Shown here: piece by piece, positions 10,685 through 21,968 of the stretch
Numbering within the stretch: position 1 is the stretch's first letter
How the letters are laid out: each line of letters begins with the position of its first letter
NCBI GenBank assembly: GCA_023614405.1
Contig: CM042685.1
Span: 236,323,661-236,387,660, forward strand
Origin: Avena insularis
Taxonomy: Eukaryota > Streptophyta > Magnoliopsida > Poales > Poaceae
Length of the DNA stretch: 64,000 bases
Direction: 5' to 3'
Program-made: the position numbers and the translations under genes
Notes under the pieces: generated by a model
Seen by the model: only the letters and a program-made list of their open reading frames with translations
Told to the model about the DNA's origin: nothing
Databases searched by the model: none

Positions 10685-10979
10685 ATGAACTCCGCTGAGA
10701 ACACCAAGTTGTGTGACTTCACTAGCACCAACAACAATGATTTCCTAAGCACTCCTATTGCTCCACCTACTCCTGATGCTACCTTTTATGAAATTAAGCC
10801 TGCTTTGTTGAATCTTGTGATGAGAGAGCAATTTTCTGGTGTTGGTTATGATGATCCTGCTGCCCATCTTAATAGCTTTGTTGAACTTTGTGTGATGCAA
10901 AAGTATAAGGATGTAGATGGAGATATTATTAAGCTCAAGCTTTTTTACTTTCTCCTTGAGGGGAAAAGCTAAAGAATGG
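10685..10979 (+). pseudogene. gag: gag N-terminus of element C (truncated)
   Basis: ATG at 10685 opens a protein starting MNSAENTKLCDFTS, near-identical to B gag from 34155. It contains PALLNLVMREQFSG and HLNSFVELC, the start of the Ty3/gypsy gag core. One base added near 10950 shifts the frame (the run of six T). At 10979/10980 the sequence passes straight into the inside of E's 5' LTR. By comparison with B about 1.3 kb of gag and protease is missing here. Confidence 0.85.
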
Positions 10980-12288
10980 TGTGGATTGTTTGTTTATGAA
11001 TGCAATTGTACCGTGTAGATTATGACGAGTGCAACGCTTGCTCGTGTGTGGATTGTTCTTCCGACCGCTACAACCAAGGCAAGTAGATGCTACTTTATTC
11101 ATGATATCGTCCTACTCTTTTTAATGCATTGTCGTGTATTTTGTAGTTGCATGTGTAGGATGATACTATCGCTATGCTATGACCTATTATGTGGTAGGGC
11201 TTTCCTTGTAGATGAACCACCGTTGGTAGATGTGCTTATCCATGCTATGTTGAACGAGGGCTGGGTTACATCATTGATACTTGTTTTCTCAAAGTATTGG
11301 TTTGTGAAAACTAAAAACAACTTAATCAATGAACCCCCTGGGTGTGATGGTATTGATAATTTTTGGTGGTTTCATTGCGGAAAGGCACCCAGGTATCAAG
11401 AGAGAATGATTGGCTTCTTTATTGTGTAGCTTACGTGTACAACCATGTGCCAATAATGGAATGGGCGGTTGGTTGTACTTAGTAGGTTGTGGTAACTCGA
11501 ACCCGCGTATCCAGAGATGTAGAATTTTGGTAGGTTGGACCGGTGCACGTCGGGATTGGGGTGCTACTTCCCGAACAGTCTCATCTTGGACTTCTCCCTA
11601 TCATCACCCAAAATGCGAGTGATGGTACGAGCTGGGCTGGCCAAGTCACATGGGTAAAGTGTACTAACCTCTGCAGAGTGTATAACCTAATCGATTAGCC
11701 GTGTCCCCGGTTATGGACATCTGAGTTGCTTGATATTGATTCCATGACAAATTTCTCGCTCATTCTAATTTCATAATTGTTTTAATATTGTTGGGTTAAC
11801 TTAATTGGGATCTTTTCAAAGAAAATCAAAAACTGTTTATGAAAGTAGGACAAAGTTATTTGCAAATGCAAGCCAGACACAACTCCACTTGCCAAATATG
11901 CATGTAGATGTTAGTACTATTGTCTCCTTTACTAGCTCTACTTGCCATACATTCCATGTATTGACCCTTCGGGGCTGCTACGTTTCATGTTGCAGGTTAT
12001 TCCGATTCAGAGTAATCGATTTAGGCCACGGTACTCCACTCGGCACTTGTTCACTTGTGGGCAATTTGAAGAATGGAGGATTTACTTTGTTTATGTTGCT
12101 ACCTGAATAATTTGAGCTAGCCTTGAGCTAAGCTTTTATTGTAATAATGGTACTCTGGATCTTCGTTATCTATGATACACGGTTATTTTGCGATGTTATT
12201 CATCTTACTCTATTGTGGGCCAATGAACCGATCCAGGGATTGGCATGTCACATAGAGGCCACGGTCTTTTCAGAACCGGGGTGTTACA
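10980..12288 (+). repeat. 5' LTR of E, 5'-truncated
   Basis: Matches 20101-21409 and ends in GGGGTGTTACA. The first roughly 1.6 kb of the LTR, including promoter and GC-rich leader, is absent, so this copy cannot drive transcription in the usual way. Confidence 0.9.
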
Positions 12289-12291
12289 GGA

Positions 12292-12303
12292 TGGTATCAG
12301 AGC
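12292..12303 (+). promoter_or_regulatory. Primer binding site of E (tRNA-iMet)
   Basis: TGGTATCAGAGC, three bases after the LTR end; complementary to the 3' end of initiator tRNA-Met. Confidence 0.92.
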
Positions 12304-12456
12304 CCGTGTGTCGACTGTAGGATCGTGACCTAGGATTGGATTAGGAAGCCATAGATTTATTAAAGCCTATATTAACTCTGTCTTTCATCTTATGCCTTTC
12401 ACCCTCGTAAATTCTTACCATATGCTATTCTCACCCTTTCCTCTTTTACTTGATAG

Positions 12457-13452
12457 ATGGGAGAAGTCAGGACTGAGTATGCAACCATGGAGTCACCAAG
12501 GCCCTTTGCAAGGCAGTTAGCTCAGCTCTCGCAGTCATTGGGATTGCCACTGCCCATGTTCAAGGGAAGAAGGCTGTACACCTATGGATATGGAGAGGAT
12601 GCATGGGAGATCACCACTTTCATATTCAGAGATGCTGCCTTGCCAAATCTAGTGCATTTGATCTACACCAAGACATACTGCAACTGGGGATTTGGAATCA
12701 ACTTGGCCATACATGAAGCCCTGTCTCGCCAGTGCCATTATGTCCGACACCTACTACCAGCAGATTCACCCTACCGTGACTATGGAAGGCGTGATGAAGA
12801 TGGGAACATTGTGGTTACCCCGGGCGACAGGAACAACATGCCGCCCCGTCGGAGGCACATAGAGGACATGGAAAGGGAGAATGGAGCTCTGGCAGAGAAG
12901 GTGAGGATGATAAAGGAGATTGCAGATTTTACTAGCAATGGTATGGTGGTCCAAGAACAGGAGATTGACACTTTGCATGAAGCTATGGGGGTTCTAGAGA
13001 ATGTCCTGATAGCCAGAGATGCAACCATAGCACATCTTCATGGTACTGTGCAGGAGAACACCCAGAACATACATCAATTGCAAGGGACAGTCCAGGAAAG
13101 GGATCAAACTATTGAAGCTATGACAGCCCAGATTGCCGCTCTCCAGGCACAGCTGAATCCACCCTCTGATGATGACAATGGAGATGATGGCAACAATGGG
13201 GATGATGATGACAGTGGAGATGATGATGATGAGGACGAGGATGATGATGATGGAGACGATGATGGTGGAGGAGATGAAGCTATTGCAGTTGCAGCTGAGA
13301 ATGAAGAAGAAGAGGAGGATCCAGAGGAGGTGGAGTTTGAGGTTTCAAGTGATGATTCAAGAGAGGTGTACACTCCGCCGCCATGGTTGTACCACGAGCC
13401 GAAGCGCCAACGCATGACCGCAAGGACCTACCTCAACCTCTTCAAGAAGTAG
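12457..13452 (+). CDS. Extra ORF upstream of gag in chromovirus E
   Basis: 331 codons, intact, ATG at 12457 immediately after a pyrimidine-rich tract ending TTGATAG, which looks like a splice acceptor. Residues 1-110 form a likely folded domain with LYTYGYGEDAWEIT, FIFRDAALPN and TYCNWGFGINLAIHEA. Residues about 135-235 show heptad-like repeats (coiled coil; the sequence has NIHQLQGTVQERDQTI). Residues 237-300 are almost pure Asp/Glu/Gly, and the last 30 turn basic (HEPKRQRM). It is no part of gag or pol. Extra ORFs are known in several plant Ty3/gypsy lineages, but I recognise no named family here. The acidic tail might bind histones or basic nucleocapsid; that is speculation. It is the only long uninterrupted ORF in E, while gag-pol is broken. 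Confidence 0.75.
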   Translation: MGEVRTEYATMESPRPFARQLAQLSQSLGLPLPMFKGRRLYTYGYGEDAWEITTFIFRDAALPNLVHLIYTKTYCNWGFGINLAIHEALSRQCHYVRHLLPADSPYRDYGRRDEDGNIVVTPGDRNNMPPRRRHIEDMERENGALAEKVRMIKEIADFTSNGMVVQEQEIDTLHEAMGVLENVLIARDATIAHLHGTVQENTQNIHQLQGTVQERDQTIEAMTAQIAALQAQLNPPSDDDNGDDGNNGDDDDSGDDDDEDEDDDDGDDDGGGDEAIAVAAENEEEEEDPEEVEFEVSSDDSREVYTPPPWLYHEPKRQRMTARTYLNLFKK

Positions 13453-14070
13453 ATAGAAGTCCACCAATTAGTCCACGTTAGGTAAATTCGTTAGAATTAG
13501 TCTCGATCGTTGTGAAGCTTAGTTCGTGTTAGTTTAAGAGTGATTAGTTGCTTATTTGTGTACTCCAATATCCCAGGAATTATTCGTGCGATTTTTAATG
13601 AAAGAGTTATGGCAATTTGGTTACTATCTGTGTTATTTTCGCTGCAGTTTTTCTGCTGATACAGCAATACTGCGCGATTTTTCATATTTTTCTGGTAACT
13701 CGGAAAAATCTGAAAAATATTGGGCTGATGCGAAATTCTCTGTACTATATGTGCAAAAATCAGCTAAATTTTCTGACGAGTTTAAGTCAGGCGGAAAAAT
13801 TCGCGAACGCTGCTGGACTGTTCTGGCAGATTGCGGTTTTGGTTATTTAGTTGATCAACTGTTTAGTTAACCATTGCCAACTCTTGTAAAACTATTTCAG
13901 TAGGTATATACTGCTAGGATAACACCTGGGATGTTGCTGGATCACTTGTTTGTTGGTGTGTTGCTTGCTTGTGATTGTCTGCTATTGTTTGTTGTTGATT
14001 GATCATATGCATGGGTAGAATCCAATTGTCGTAGTTGATTCTTTCTAAACTTACCTGTGCTGAACGGCAG
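13453..14070 (+). mobile_element. Spacer between extra ORF and gag in E
   Basis: Non-coding, T-rich. It ends in CTGAACGGCAG immediately before the gag ATG, a plausible splice acceptor. The ORF at 13556-13870 has no recognisable features. Confidence 0.65.
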
Positions 14071-15491
14071 ATGCCTCCCCGCCGTCAACCCACTGAGTTG
14101 GAGCAGCTCATGGCAGCTCAGGCACAGCTGACCCAAGTGATGACCCAATTCATGGCAAATCAGAACAACAACAATGGAAACAATCAGCCTCAGGGAGATG
14201 CTCTCACCAGATTTCTGAGGTTAAGGCCAGCTAAGTTCTCTACTGCAACGGAACCAATGGTTGCTCTCGACTGGTTGCATTCAGTCAACAAGGATCTGGT
14301 AACTGTCGGATGCACTGATGCTGAGAAGGTGAGGTTTGCCGCTCACCTACTGGAGGGACCAGCCGCTTCTTGGTGGGACACATTTCAGATCACCCACCCG
14401 CTGGATACCGTGACTTAATGTTTGAGGAAGGTTTCAGGACCAACCACGTGTCTTCAGGAGTTCTGAGCCTGAAGAGGAAGGAGTTCCGCAACTTGCGCCA
14501 AACCAATCGCTCCGTGGCCGAGTACATTGAGGAGTTCAACAACCTGTCCCGTTATGCACCTGAGGATGTTGACACTGATGCAAAAAGGAGGGAGAGATTC
14601 CTGGATGGCCTCAGTGATGAGCTTTCAGTGCAGCTACTGGTGGTTTATTGCCCCACTTTCCAGGAGCTTATGGACAAGGCCAGGATCTTGGAAGGGAAGC
14701 ACAAGCAGGTGGAAAGCCGCAAGAGAAAGAGTAACAATCACCACTCTGGTTCACACCACAAGTCTCGCACTTCATACGATGGATACTCCAAGCATGGAGG
14801 GGGTGACCATGGGAGCCATGATCGCCACCACCATGGAGGCGATGGACATCGTCATGACAACCATAGGAGCAGTCACCACAGCCACAAGGGAGGACACTCT
14901 CACCATTCTGGAGGACACGGTGGACATGACCGCAACCGTGATCGCAGCTTTGTGAAGAAGGATCTGAGTGAGGTGACGTGCTTCAAGTGTAAGCAAAAGG
15001 GACACTATGCTGACAACTGTCCAGAGAGGAAAGGACTAAAGCCAACCAACAATGAGAAGGCCACAGTGAACCACATGAATGTGGAGGAGATTCCAGATGA
15101 GCCTGACCTTGTGATTGGTAAGTTCCCAATCAACACTTACCCTGCACTTATACTTTTCGATACTGGTGCATCGCATTCATTCATATCAAGGGCATTTGTG
15201 GATAAGTATAAGTTACCTACTGAGTCTATGAAGAGGTCTTTTAGAGTGAGTTCACCAGGAGGAGATATGACAGCTAGTGCGGGATGCCGCGATTTAACTG
15301 TGAGGATTGGAGCACACAACTTCATTGCACATTTGGTAGTGTTGGATTCACAGGGATTAGACGTTATTCTGGGTATGGATTGGATGTCTATGCATGGGGG
15401 ACACATAGATTGTGCCTGTGAAATGTTTCGCTCAAAACCCCGGATGGTAAGAGGATTAGATTCAAGTCACCGCACGACCAGGAAGGTGTAA
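14071..15491 (+). pseudogene. gag: gag and protease of E (frameshifted)
   Basis: The ATG at 14071 starts MPPRRQPTELEQL, typical of Tekay/Del-type gag, with the capsid core HLLEGPAASWWDTF. The frame breaks at about 14370-14418 and continues to 15491 in another frame. Before the zinc knuckle is a run of about 65 residues extremely rich in His, Gly and Ser. The zinc knuckle CFKCKQKGHYADNC is intact, as is the protease motif LFDTGASHSFIS; the protease also has VILGMDWM. A stop at 15489-15491 and a frame change separate it from the reverse transcriptase. Confidence 0.88.
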
Positions 15492-15492
15492 G

Positions 15493-16870
15493 TTGAATTC
15501 TCTTAAGGGGTTAGCATGGATATCGTATGCGGTGATTAGGGATTACCCTGACGTGTTTCCGGAAGAGCTGCCAGGAATGCCACCTGACAGAGAAGTAGAG
15601 TTTCTTATCGACCTGATGCCGGGAACAGGACCAATAGCAAACAAACCATATAAGATGGATGTGGATGAGCTGAAGGAATTAAAGAAGCAGCTGAAGGAGC
15701 AGTTGGACAAGGGATTCATTCAGCCTAGTTCATCGTCATGGGGTGCACCTGTTCTGTTTGTGGAGAAGAAAGACATCACCAAGAGATTAGTGGTGGACTA
15801 TCGCTCGCTGAATGAAGTAACCATCAAGAACAAGTACCCTCTGCCGAACATAAATGATTTGTTTGATCAACTGGAAGGAGCAAAGGTGTTCAGCAAGATT
15901 GATCTGCGATCTGGCTACTTTCAATTGAAGATCCGGAGGGAGGATGTACCAAAAACCGCCTTCACCACTAGGTATGGTTTATATGAGTATACAGTTATGT
16001 CTTTTGGACTAACGAATGCCCCGGCATATTTCATGACCATGATGAACAAGGTATTTATGGAGTACTTGGACAAGTTCGTGGTGGTGTTTATTGATGACAT
16101 ACTGATATATTCCAAGGATGATGCTGAACATGAGAAACATCCGCGACTGATTATGGAGAAACTGAGGGAACACCAGCTGTATGCCAAATTCAGCATGTGT
16201 GAATTCTGGCTTAACACCGTTGGGTTTCTTGGGCACGTAGTGTCAGGAGAAGGAGTCGCTGTTGATCCAAGCAAAGTGACTGCAGTAACTGAGTGGGAAG
16301 CACCCAAGAATGTGGGAGAGATTCGAAGCTTTTTGGGACTTGCTGGATATTACCGGAGGTTCATTGAAAACTTATCCAAGATTGCTAAGCCGATGACGGA
16401 ACTTTTGAAGAAGGAGAGGAAGTTTGAATGGTCAGACGTATGTGAAGCCAGCTTTCAGGAACTAAAGCGTCGACTAGTGACCGCGCCTGTTTTGTGTTTA
16501 CCAGATCTTCAGAAGGATTTCCAAGTGTACTGTGATGCTTCTCGACAGGGACTTGGGAGTGTGCTGATGCAAGATGGGAGAGTAGTGTCATATGCCTCGC
16601 GACAACTCAAGCACCATGAGCGAAATTACCCCACACACGACTTGGAGTTAGCGTCAGTGGTTCATGCGCTCAAGGTATGGAGGCATTACTTAATGGGAAA
16701 GCACTGTGATGTGTACACCGACCACAAGAGCCTGAAGTACATATTCATGCGTATGAACTGAACATGAGGCAAAGGAGATGGTTGGAACTTATCAAGGACT
16801 ATGATATGAATCTGCAATACCACCCAGAAAGGCCAATGTGGTAGATGCTCTGAGCCGGAAGGTTTATGCC
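15493..16870 (+). pseudogene. pol: Reverse transcriptase and RNase H of E
   Basis: Open for 422 codons (15493-16761). Reverse transcriptase motifs are all visible: [58 protein letters not shown] in pieces, and the catalytic [11 protein letters not shown] with both Asp present. RNase H follows with [15 protein letters not shown] and [11 protein letters not shown]. The frame is lost at 16761 (a shift around FMRMN), and the RNase H end (ALSRK) is in another frame near 16850. Typical Ty3/gypsy chromovirus order. Confidence 0.9.
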
Positions 16871-18453
16871 AATGGATTGACAATTGGTGAATTGCCTGAG
16901 GATTTGTGCAAGCAGTTCAAGGACCTTAGACTGGAGGTAGTATCTGAAGGATACTTGGCAACAATGGAAGTCCAACCAACGCTACAGGACAGGATCATAA
17001 AGGCTCAGATAGGAGACAAGGAAATAGATGAGATAAAGGAAAAGATGAAGGAGAATCAAGAAAAGGATATACGCGAGGATGAGCATGGTACCTTGTGGTA
17101 TGGAGATCGTTTGTGTGTGCCCAGCGACCCGGAGATAAGGGAGTTGATTCTGCAGGAGGCTCATAACTCGCCATACTCCATACATCCGGGCAACACAAAG
17201 ATGTATATGGATTTGAAGAGCAGATTTTGGTGGAACAACATGAAGGGAGATATCGCCAAGCATATTGCCCTATGTGACGTGTCTGCAGTGAAGGCAGAAC
17301 ACCGTGAAGCTGCAGGATCACATACCATTGCCCGTGCCGGATTGGAAGTGGGATAGAGTGGGAATGGACTTTATCACAGGATTGCCCAGGACCAGGTCAG
17401 GATATGACTCCATTTGGGTAGTGGTCGACCATTTAACCAAGGTAGCCCACTTTATATCGGTAAAGACAACCTATACGAGTGCAAAGTTGGCCAAGATTTA
17501 CATGGACAGAATTGTGTGCCTACACGGGGTTCCCAAGAGTATCGTATCTGATAGAGGCACCCAATTTACCTCACACTTCTGGCGCCAGTTACACGAGTCA
17601 CTTGGCACTAGATTGGAGTTTAGCACAGTGTTTCACCCACAGACTGATGGACAGACCGAGAGGGTGAATCAGATTTTTGAAGGACATGCTGAGAGCTTGC
17701 GCTTTGGCTCATGGTTCTAGTTGGGATGAGAATTTGCCGTATGCTGAGTTTTCCTACAACAACAGCTATCAAACCAGCATCAAGACGTCACCGTTCGATG
17801 TGCTATATGGGAAACGGTGTCGAACACCATTGCTGTGGGATGGAGTAGGAGAACGTCAGTTGTTTGGACCTGATTTGATCAAGGACGCTGAGGAGAAGGT
17901 CGCCTTGATTAGAGACAGGCTGAAGGTAGCACAATCAAGGCAGAAGAGCTACGCTGACGCCAAGCGCAAGGAAGTGGTGTATGAGATAGGTGATAGAGCA
18001 TACCTCAGAGTGTCGCCACTTCGTGGAATCAAGAGATTTGGTATTAAGGGTAAGCTGGCACCTCGATTTATTGGACCGTATCGAGTCTTAGCCCGCAAAG
18101 GAGAAGTTGCTTATCAGTTGGAGTTGCCAGAGGCTCTGTCCACTGTTCACAATGTGTTCCACGTGTCCCAGCTGAAGAAGTGCCATCCGGAGATGGTGGA
18201 TACACCATTGAGAGACACCGTACCGCTAGAGGAGGTTCAGCTGGAGAATGACTTGACCTATGAAGAGAAACCGGTCAAGATTCTGGAAACAGCGGAGAGG
18301 ACTACCCGTACCAAGACAATCAAGTTTTGCAAGGTACAGTGGAGCCACCACACCGAAGAGGAAGCCACTTGGAAGCGTGAGGATGACATCCGAGAGGACT
18401 ACCCACACCTATTTGCTAGCCATGCCGAATCTCGAGGACGAGATTCATCTTAA
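16838..18453 (+). pseudogene. pol: Integrase and chromodomain-like C-terminus of E
   Basis: Three frames are needed: 16838-17356, 17304-17720 and 17677-18453. The zinc-binding segment is damaged: HNSPYSIHPG and IALCDVS keep the His residues but the second Cys is lost. The catalytic core shows MDFITGLP, IVSDRGTQF and QTDGQTERVNQ, giving the D, D and E of the DDE triad. The C-terminal part has the GPF/Y-like FIGPYRVL, NVFHVSQLKKCHP, and a chromodomain-like end with VQWSHHTEEEATWKRE. This places E in the Tekay clade of chromoviruses. Confidence 0.88.
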
Positions 18454-18465
18454 GGGGGTTAGTCT
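18449..18465 (+). promoter_or_regulatory. Polypurine tract of E
   Basis: TTAAGGGGGTTAG just upstream of the 3' LTR start TGTCACATCCC. Confidence 0.75.
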
Positions 18466-21409
18466 TGTCACATCCCAAATTTTAGATTTGGTCTTGCATA
18501 TCATTCATATCATTGCATCATGCTTTTCCATGCAAAACCGTCGGGAGAAAAGGTTCAGCGAAACGCCAATTGCAAAACCCTATTCTATTTTGCTTCGAGG
18601 TTCCTACGGGAAGATTTAGTAGGACTAGCGTTGACCACCCTTGTAGATTAGTGGTTCCGCTCAAACCTTGACGCTAGATTGTTCCCCTCGACTATACGAA
18701 CCCGTAGGCACAAGAATTGCTCGAATCGGAGCTCGTACGGAAAAGTTGTCGCCGTTTTAGTAAATCGTCGGAAAACGGTCCGAATTTCCGGACCGATTTC
18801 CGAATCGGAAACCAATTCCGCACCGTTTCAGAGTAGGACCCGCAAAGGGGCCCCACTTAAGGACCCACCTGGGGCCAGCCGCCGCTGCCCCTGCCCTCGA
18901 TTCCCGCACCGCCTCGATCGCCCCGCGCGACTCCCGAGACGCCGCCGCCTCTCCTCGCTCCGCGCGCCAGCGCCGCCTTCGGCCGCCGCCACCGGTCGCC
19001 CTCCTCGCCGCCCTCCTCCACGCGCCCGCCTTTTCGCGCCGCCGCCAGCTCTTCTGCTGCGCTTCGCCGCCTTGCTGCCGCCGCCTTGCCGCCGCTGGCC
19101 TTGTTCTTGCCGCTACAAGACGCCACGCGACGCATGTACGCATCTGGCGCTGCTTTCGTCGCCGTTTCTTCGCGTCGTTTATCAATCTGCGTCGCCGCCT
19201 TGCGCCTTGCGCCGTGTTGACGATCTTGGACCGTTCGTTGACTGTCTCCCTCCGTGCAGGAAAAACCCTGACGCCGGAACCGATCGCCGCCGCCGTCCGT
19301 TTCGCCGTTCGTTTCCGGTAAGACAGCAGCCACCGTCAGATCTCAGATCAGCGGCTTAGATCGTTCGTTGACCGGTCAGACTCAGGCGTTGACTAGTCAG
19401 ACGCCTAGTCAGCAGACGCGTTGACCAGTCAACAGATGCTTGATGGTTAATTCGTTAATCCTTTTAGTTGACAGATTTCGGTAGAATCTTGTAAATTGCG
19501 TAGAAATTAAACCGCTTGGCCAAAAATTGTAAATAAAATATGTGTAGATTCAGTAAGTCATGTAGAATCTCGCTGTACCTTTGGTTCAGACTTTTGCGGC
19601 AAGGTTTAGTACAGTTTAATCAAACTAGTTAGTGGCCTTTTCGGAGTAATGAATTCGTAGAAAAAGATCCGTAGCTCCAAAAGTCACGTATGATATGTCC
19701 CTGGATTCAGTGGAACGAGGGGAATCTCATCGTGAATTAAAAGGGTAGGCTTATAGTAAAAACTTCTGCAGAAACTGTCTATTGACTTTCTGCAGTGTTT
19801 TAATTACTCGGGGAGTTTTATAATTCCTTTTTGAGTAATTCCAGTTGGTATTGTTTCTAACCAGTGATGCCTATGCGGTAGAATTTTCCCAAGATTTTAC
19901 AAACAGTATACTACCGGTAGTGAATTATTTGAGTTCTAGCTCTAGTTTGAAGCATTACTTTTGCTTAATAGTTTTCCTAGCGCTAAAACTATTTTCCATG
20001 CATGCAATCGGTAGTATTATGGAATAGGATGTTGTGGTGCATGTGTAGCACCAATTCACTTGTCGCTCTTGCATTCATGCATCATATTTGTTGCATATGT
20101 TGTGGATTGTTTGTTTATGAATGCAATTGTACCGTGTAGATTGTGACGAGTGTAACGCTTGCTCGTGTGTGGATTGTTCTTCCGACCGCTACAACTAAGG
20201 CAAGTAGATGCTACTTTATTCATGATATCGTCCTACTATTTTCAATGCATTGTCGTGTATTTTATAGTTGCATGTGTAGGATGATACTATCGCTATGCTA
20301 TGACCTATTATGTGGTAGGGCTTTCCTTGTAGATGAACCACCGTTGGTAGATGTGCTTAGCCATGCTATGTTGAACGAGGGTTGGGTTACATCATTGATA
20401 CTTGTTTTCTCAAAGTATTGGTTTGTGAAAACTAAAAACAACTTAATCAATGGACCCCCTGGGTGTGATGGTATTGATAATTTTTGGTGGTTTCATTGCG
20501 GAAAGGCACCCAGGTATCAAGAGAGAATGATTGGCTTCTTTATTGTGTAGCTTACGTGTACAACCATGTGCCAATAATGGAATGAGCGGTTGGTTGGACT
20601 TAGTAGGTTGTGGTAACTCGAACCCGCGTATCCAGAGATGTAGAATTTTGGTAGGTTGGACCGGTGCGCGTCGGGATTGGGGTGCTACTTCCCGAACAGT
20701 CTCATCTTGGACTTCTCCCTATCATCACCCAAAATGCGAGTGATGGTACGAGCTGGGCTGGCCAAGTCACATGGGTAAAGTGTACTAACCTCTGCAGAGT
20801 GTATAACCTAATCGATTAGCCGTGTCCCCGGTTATGGACATCTGAGTTGCTTGATATTGATTCCATGACAAATTTCTCGCTCATTCTAATTTCATAATTG
20901 TTTTAATATTGTTGGGTTAACTTAATTGGGATCTTTTCAAAGAAAATCAAAAACTGTTTATGAAAGTAGGACAAAGTTATTTGCAAATGCAAGCCAGACA
21001 CAGCTCCACTTGCCAAATATGCATGTAGATGTTAGTACTATTGTCTCCTTTACTAGCTCTACTTGCCATACATTCCATGTATTGACCCTTCGAGGCTGCT
21101 ACGTTTCATGTTGCAGGTTATTCCGATTCTGAGTAATCGATTTAGGCCACGGTACTCCACTCGGCACTTGTTCACTTGTGGGCAATTTGAAGAATGGAGG
21201 ATTTACTTTGTTTATGTTGCTACTTGAATAATTTGAGCTAGCCTTGAGCTAAGCTTTTATTGTAATAATGGTACTCTGGATCTTCGTTATCTATGATACA
21301 CGGTTATTTTGCTATGTTATTCATCTTACTCTATTGTGGGCCAATGAACCGATCCAGGGATTGGCATGTCACATAGAGGCCACGGTCTTTTCAGAACCGG
21401 GGTGTTACA
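18466..21409 (+). repeat. 3' LTR of E (complete)
   Basis: 2,944 bp, TGTCACATCCCAAATT to GGTGTTACA. A strongly GC-rich segment (18838-19330) resembles a plant gene leader and ends in TTTCCG|GTAAGA at 19317/19318, a good splice donor; the sequence after it is AT-rich and intron-like. The Pro/Arg-rich frames at 18679-19359 come from base composition and are not genes. The ORFs at 20143-20743 recur in the 5' LTR and are likewise not genes. Confidence 0.9.
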
Positions 21410-21924
21410 TTGATATTTATCTTAATGTGTTCCAAGTGGCTTTTTATAAGCGGAGATGTTGTCCTGCAGAACATCTCTTGAGGAACACACCTATATGAGT
21501 CTGACTGTCAAAAGTCGTAGTCCATGAGAGTTGGGTGCTCTCTAATAAACTCATGAAAGTCCCTGGAGTATGACGCATAAGCTCCAAACCCCGGGGAAGC
21601 CAACGGCAGCCCTGTACCGATCTAGATTTTTTGTGAAACTAGCGCGCATAAAACTTGTAGTTCGAGGCATAGTCCACTATTCAAGTTGCTAGCTAGTGTA
21701 GCATGAAGCTTAACATGGAAGTTCAACTTAATAGTCTCCACTACACACCGGTATATAAAACAATGTTCTTGAATAAAAGTGATGTGATGTGCCAATGAGA
21801 CTTTGTGGGGGATTGTTGGAATTTGATGATTTTTGGGATGTTGGCCCATTAGACAAATTCTGAAATTCTCTTTGGCCCACTTGTATATGGCAGCATATGG
21901 CTTTGCTAGTGGTGCTAAAGTTTA

Positions 21925-21968
21925 GTCCCACATTGCTAGTTGAAGGGGAGTTGGACCACCTTATATAG
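21925..21968 (+). promoter_or_regulatory. USE-like plus TATA module in copia LTR (F)
   Basis: GTCCCACATTG (21925-21935) matches the plant snRNA upstream sequence element RTCCCACATCG at 10 of 11 positions. TATATAG follows at 21962-21968, exactly 26 bases later. Both LTRs of D keep the same spacing. A second TATA, CTATATAAGCG, lies at about 22250 and is the more usual Pol II promoter for the LTR. Confidence 0.5.

Larger units (their letters stand above)
10980..21409 (+). mobile_element. Element E: Tekay-like chromovirus with extra ORF
   Basis: Plus strand. The 5' LTR is truncated (10980-12288); the 3' LTR is complete (18466-21409). A tRNA-iMet primer site follows the 5' LTR and a polypurine tract precedes the 3' LTR. 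The internal order is extra ORF, gag, protease, reverse transcriptase, RNase H, integrase, chromodomain-like C-terminus. By eye the two LTRs differ at about 17 positions in 1.3 kb, so insertion was recent, yet the gag-pol has several frameshifts. It sits in the 3' non-coding part of copia remnant F. Confidence 0.88.

Noticed and set aside
18679..19359. 226-codon Pro/Arg-rich ORF and overlapping minus-strand ORFs
   Set aside because: They lie in the GC-rich leader part of the E LTR, where stops are rare by composition; no domain and no equivalent frame in other LTRs.
20143..20743. Pair of ORFs repeated at 11022-11622
   Set aside because: Both copies are inside the E LTRs; repetition reflects LTR identity, and no domain is recognisable.
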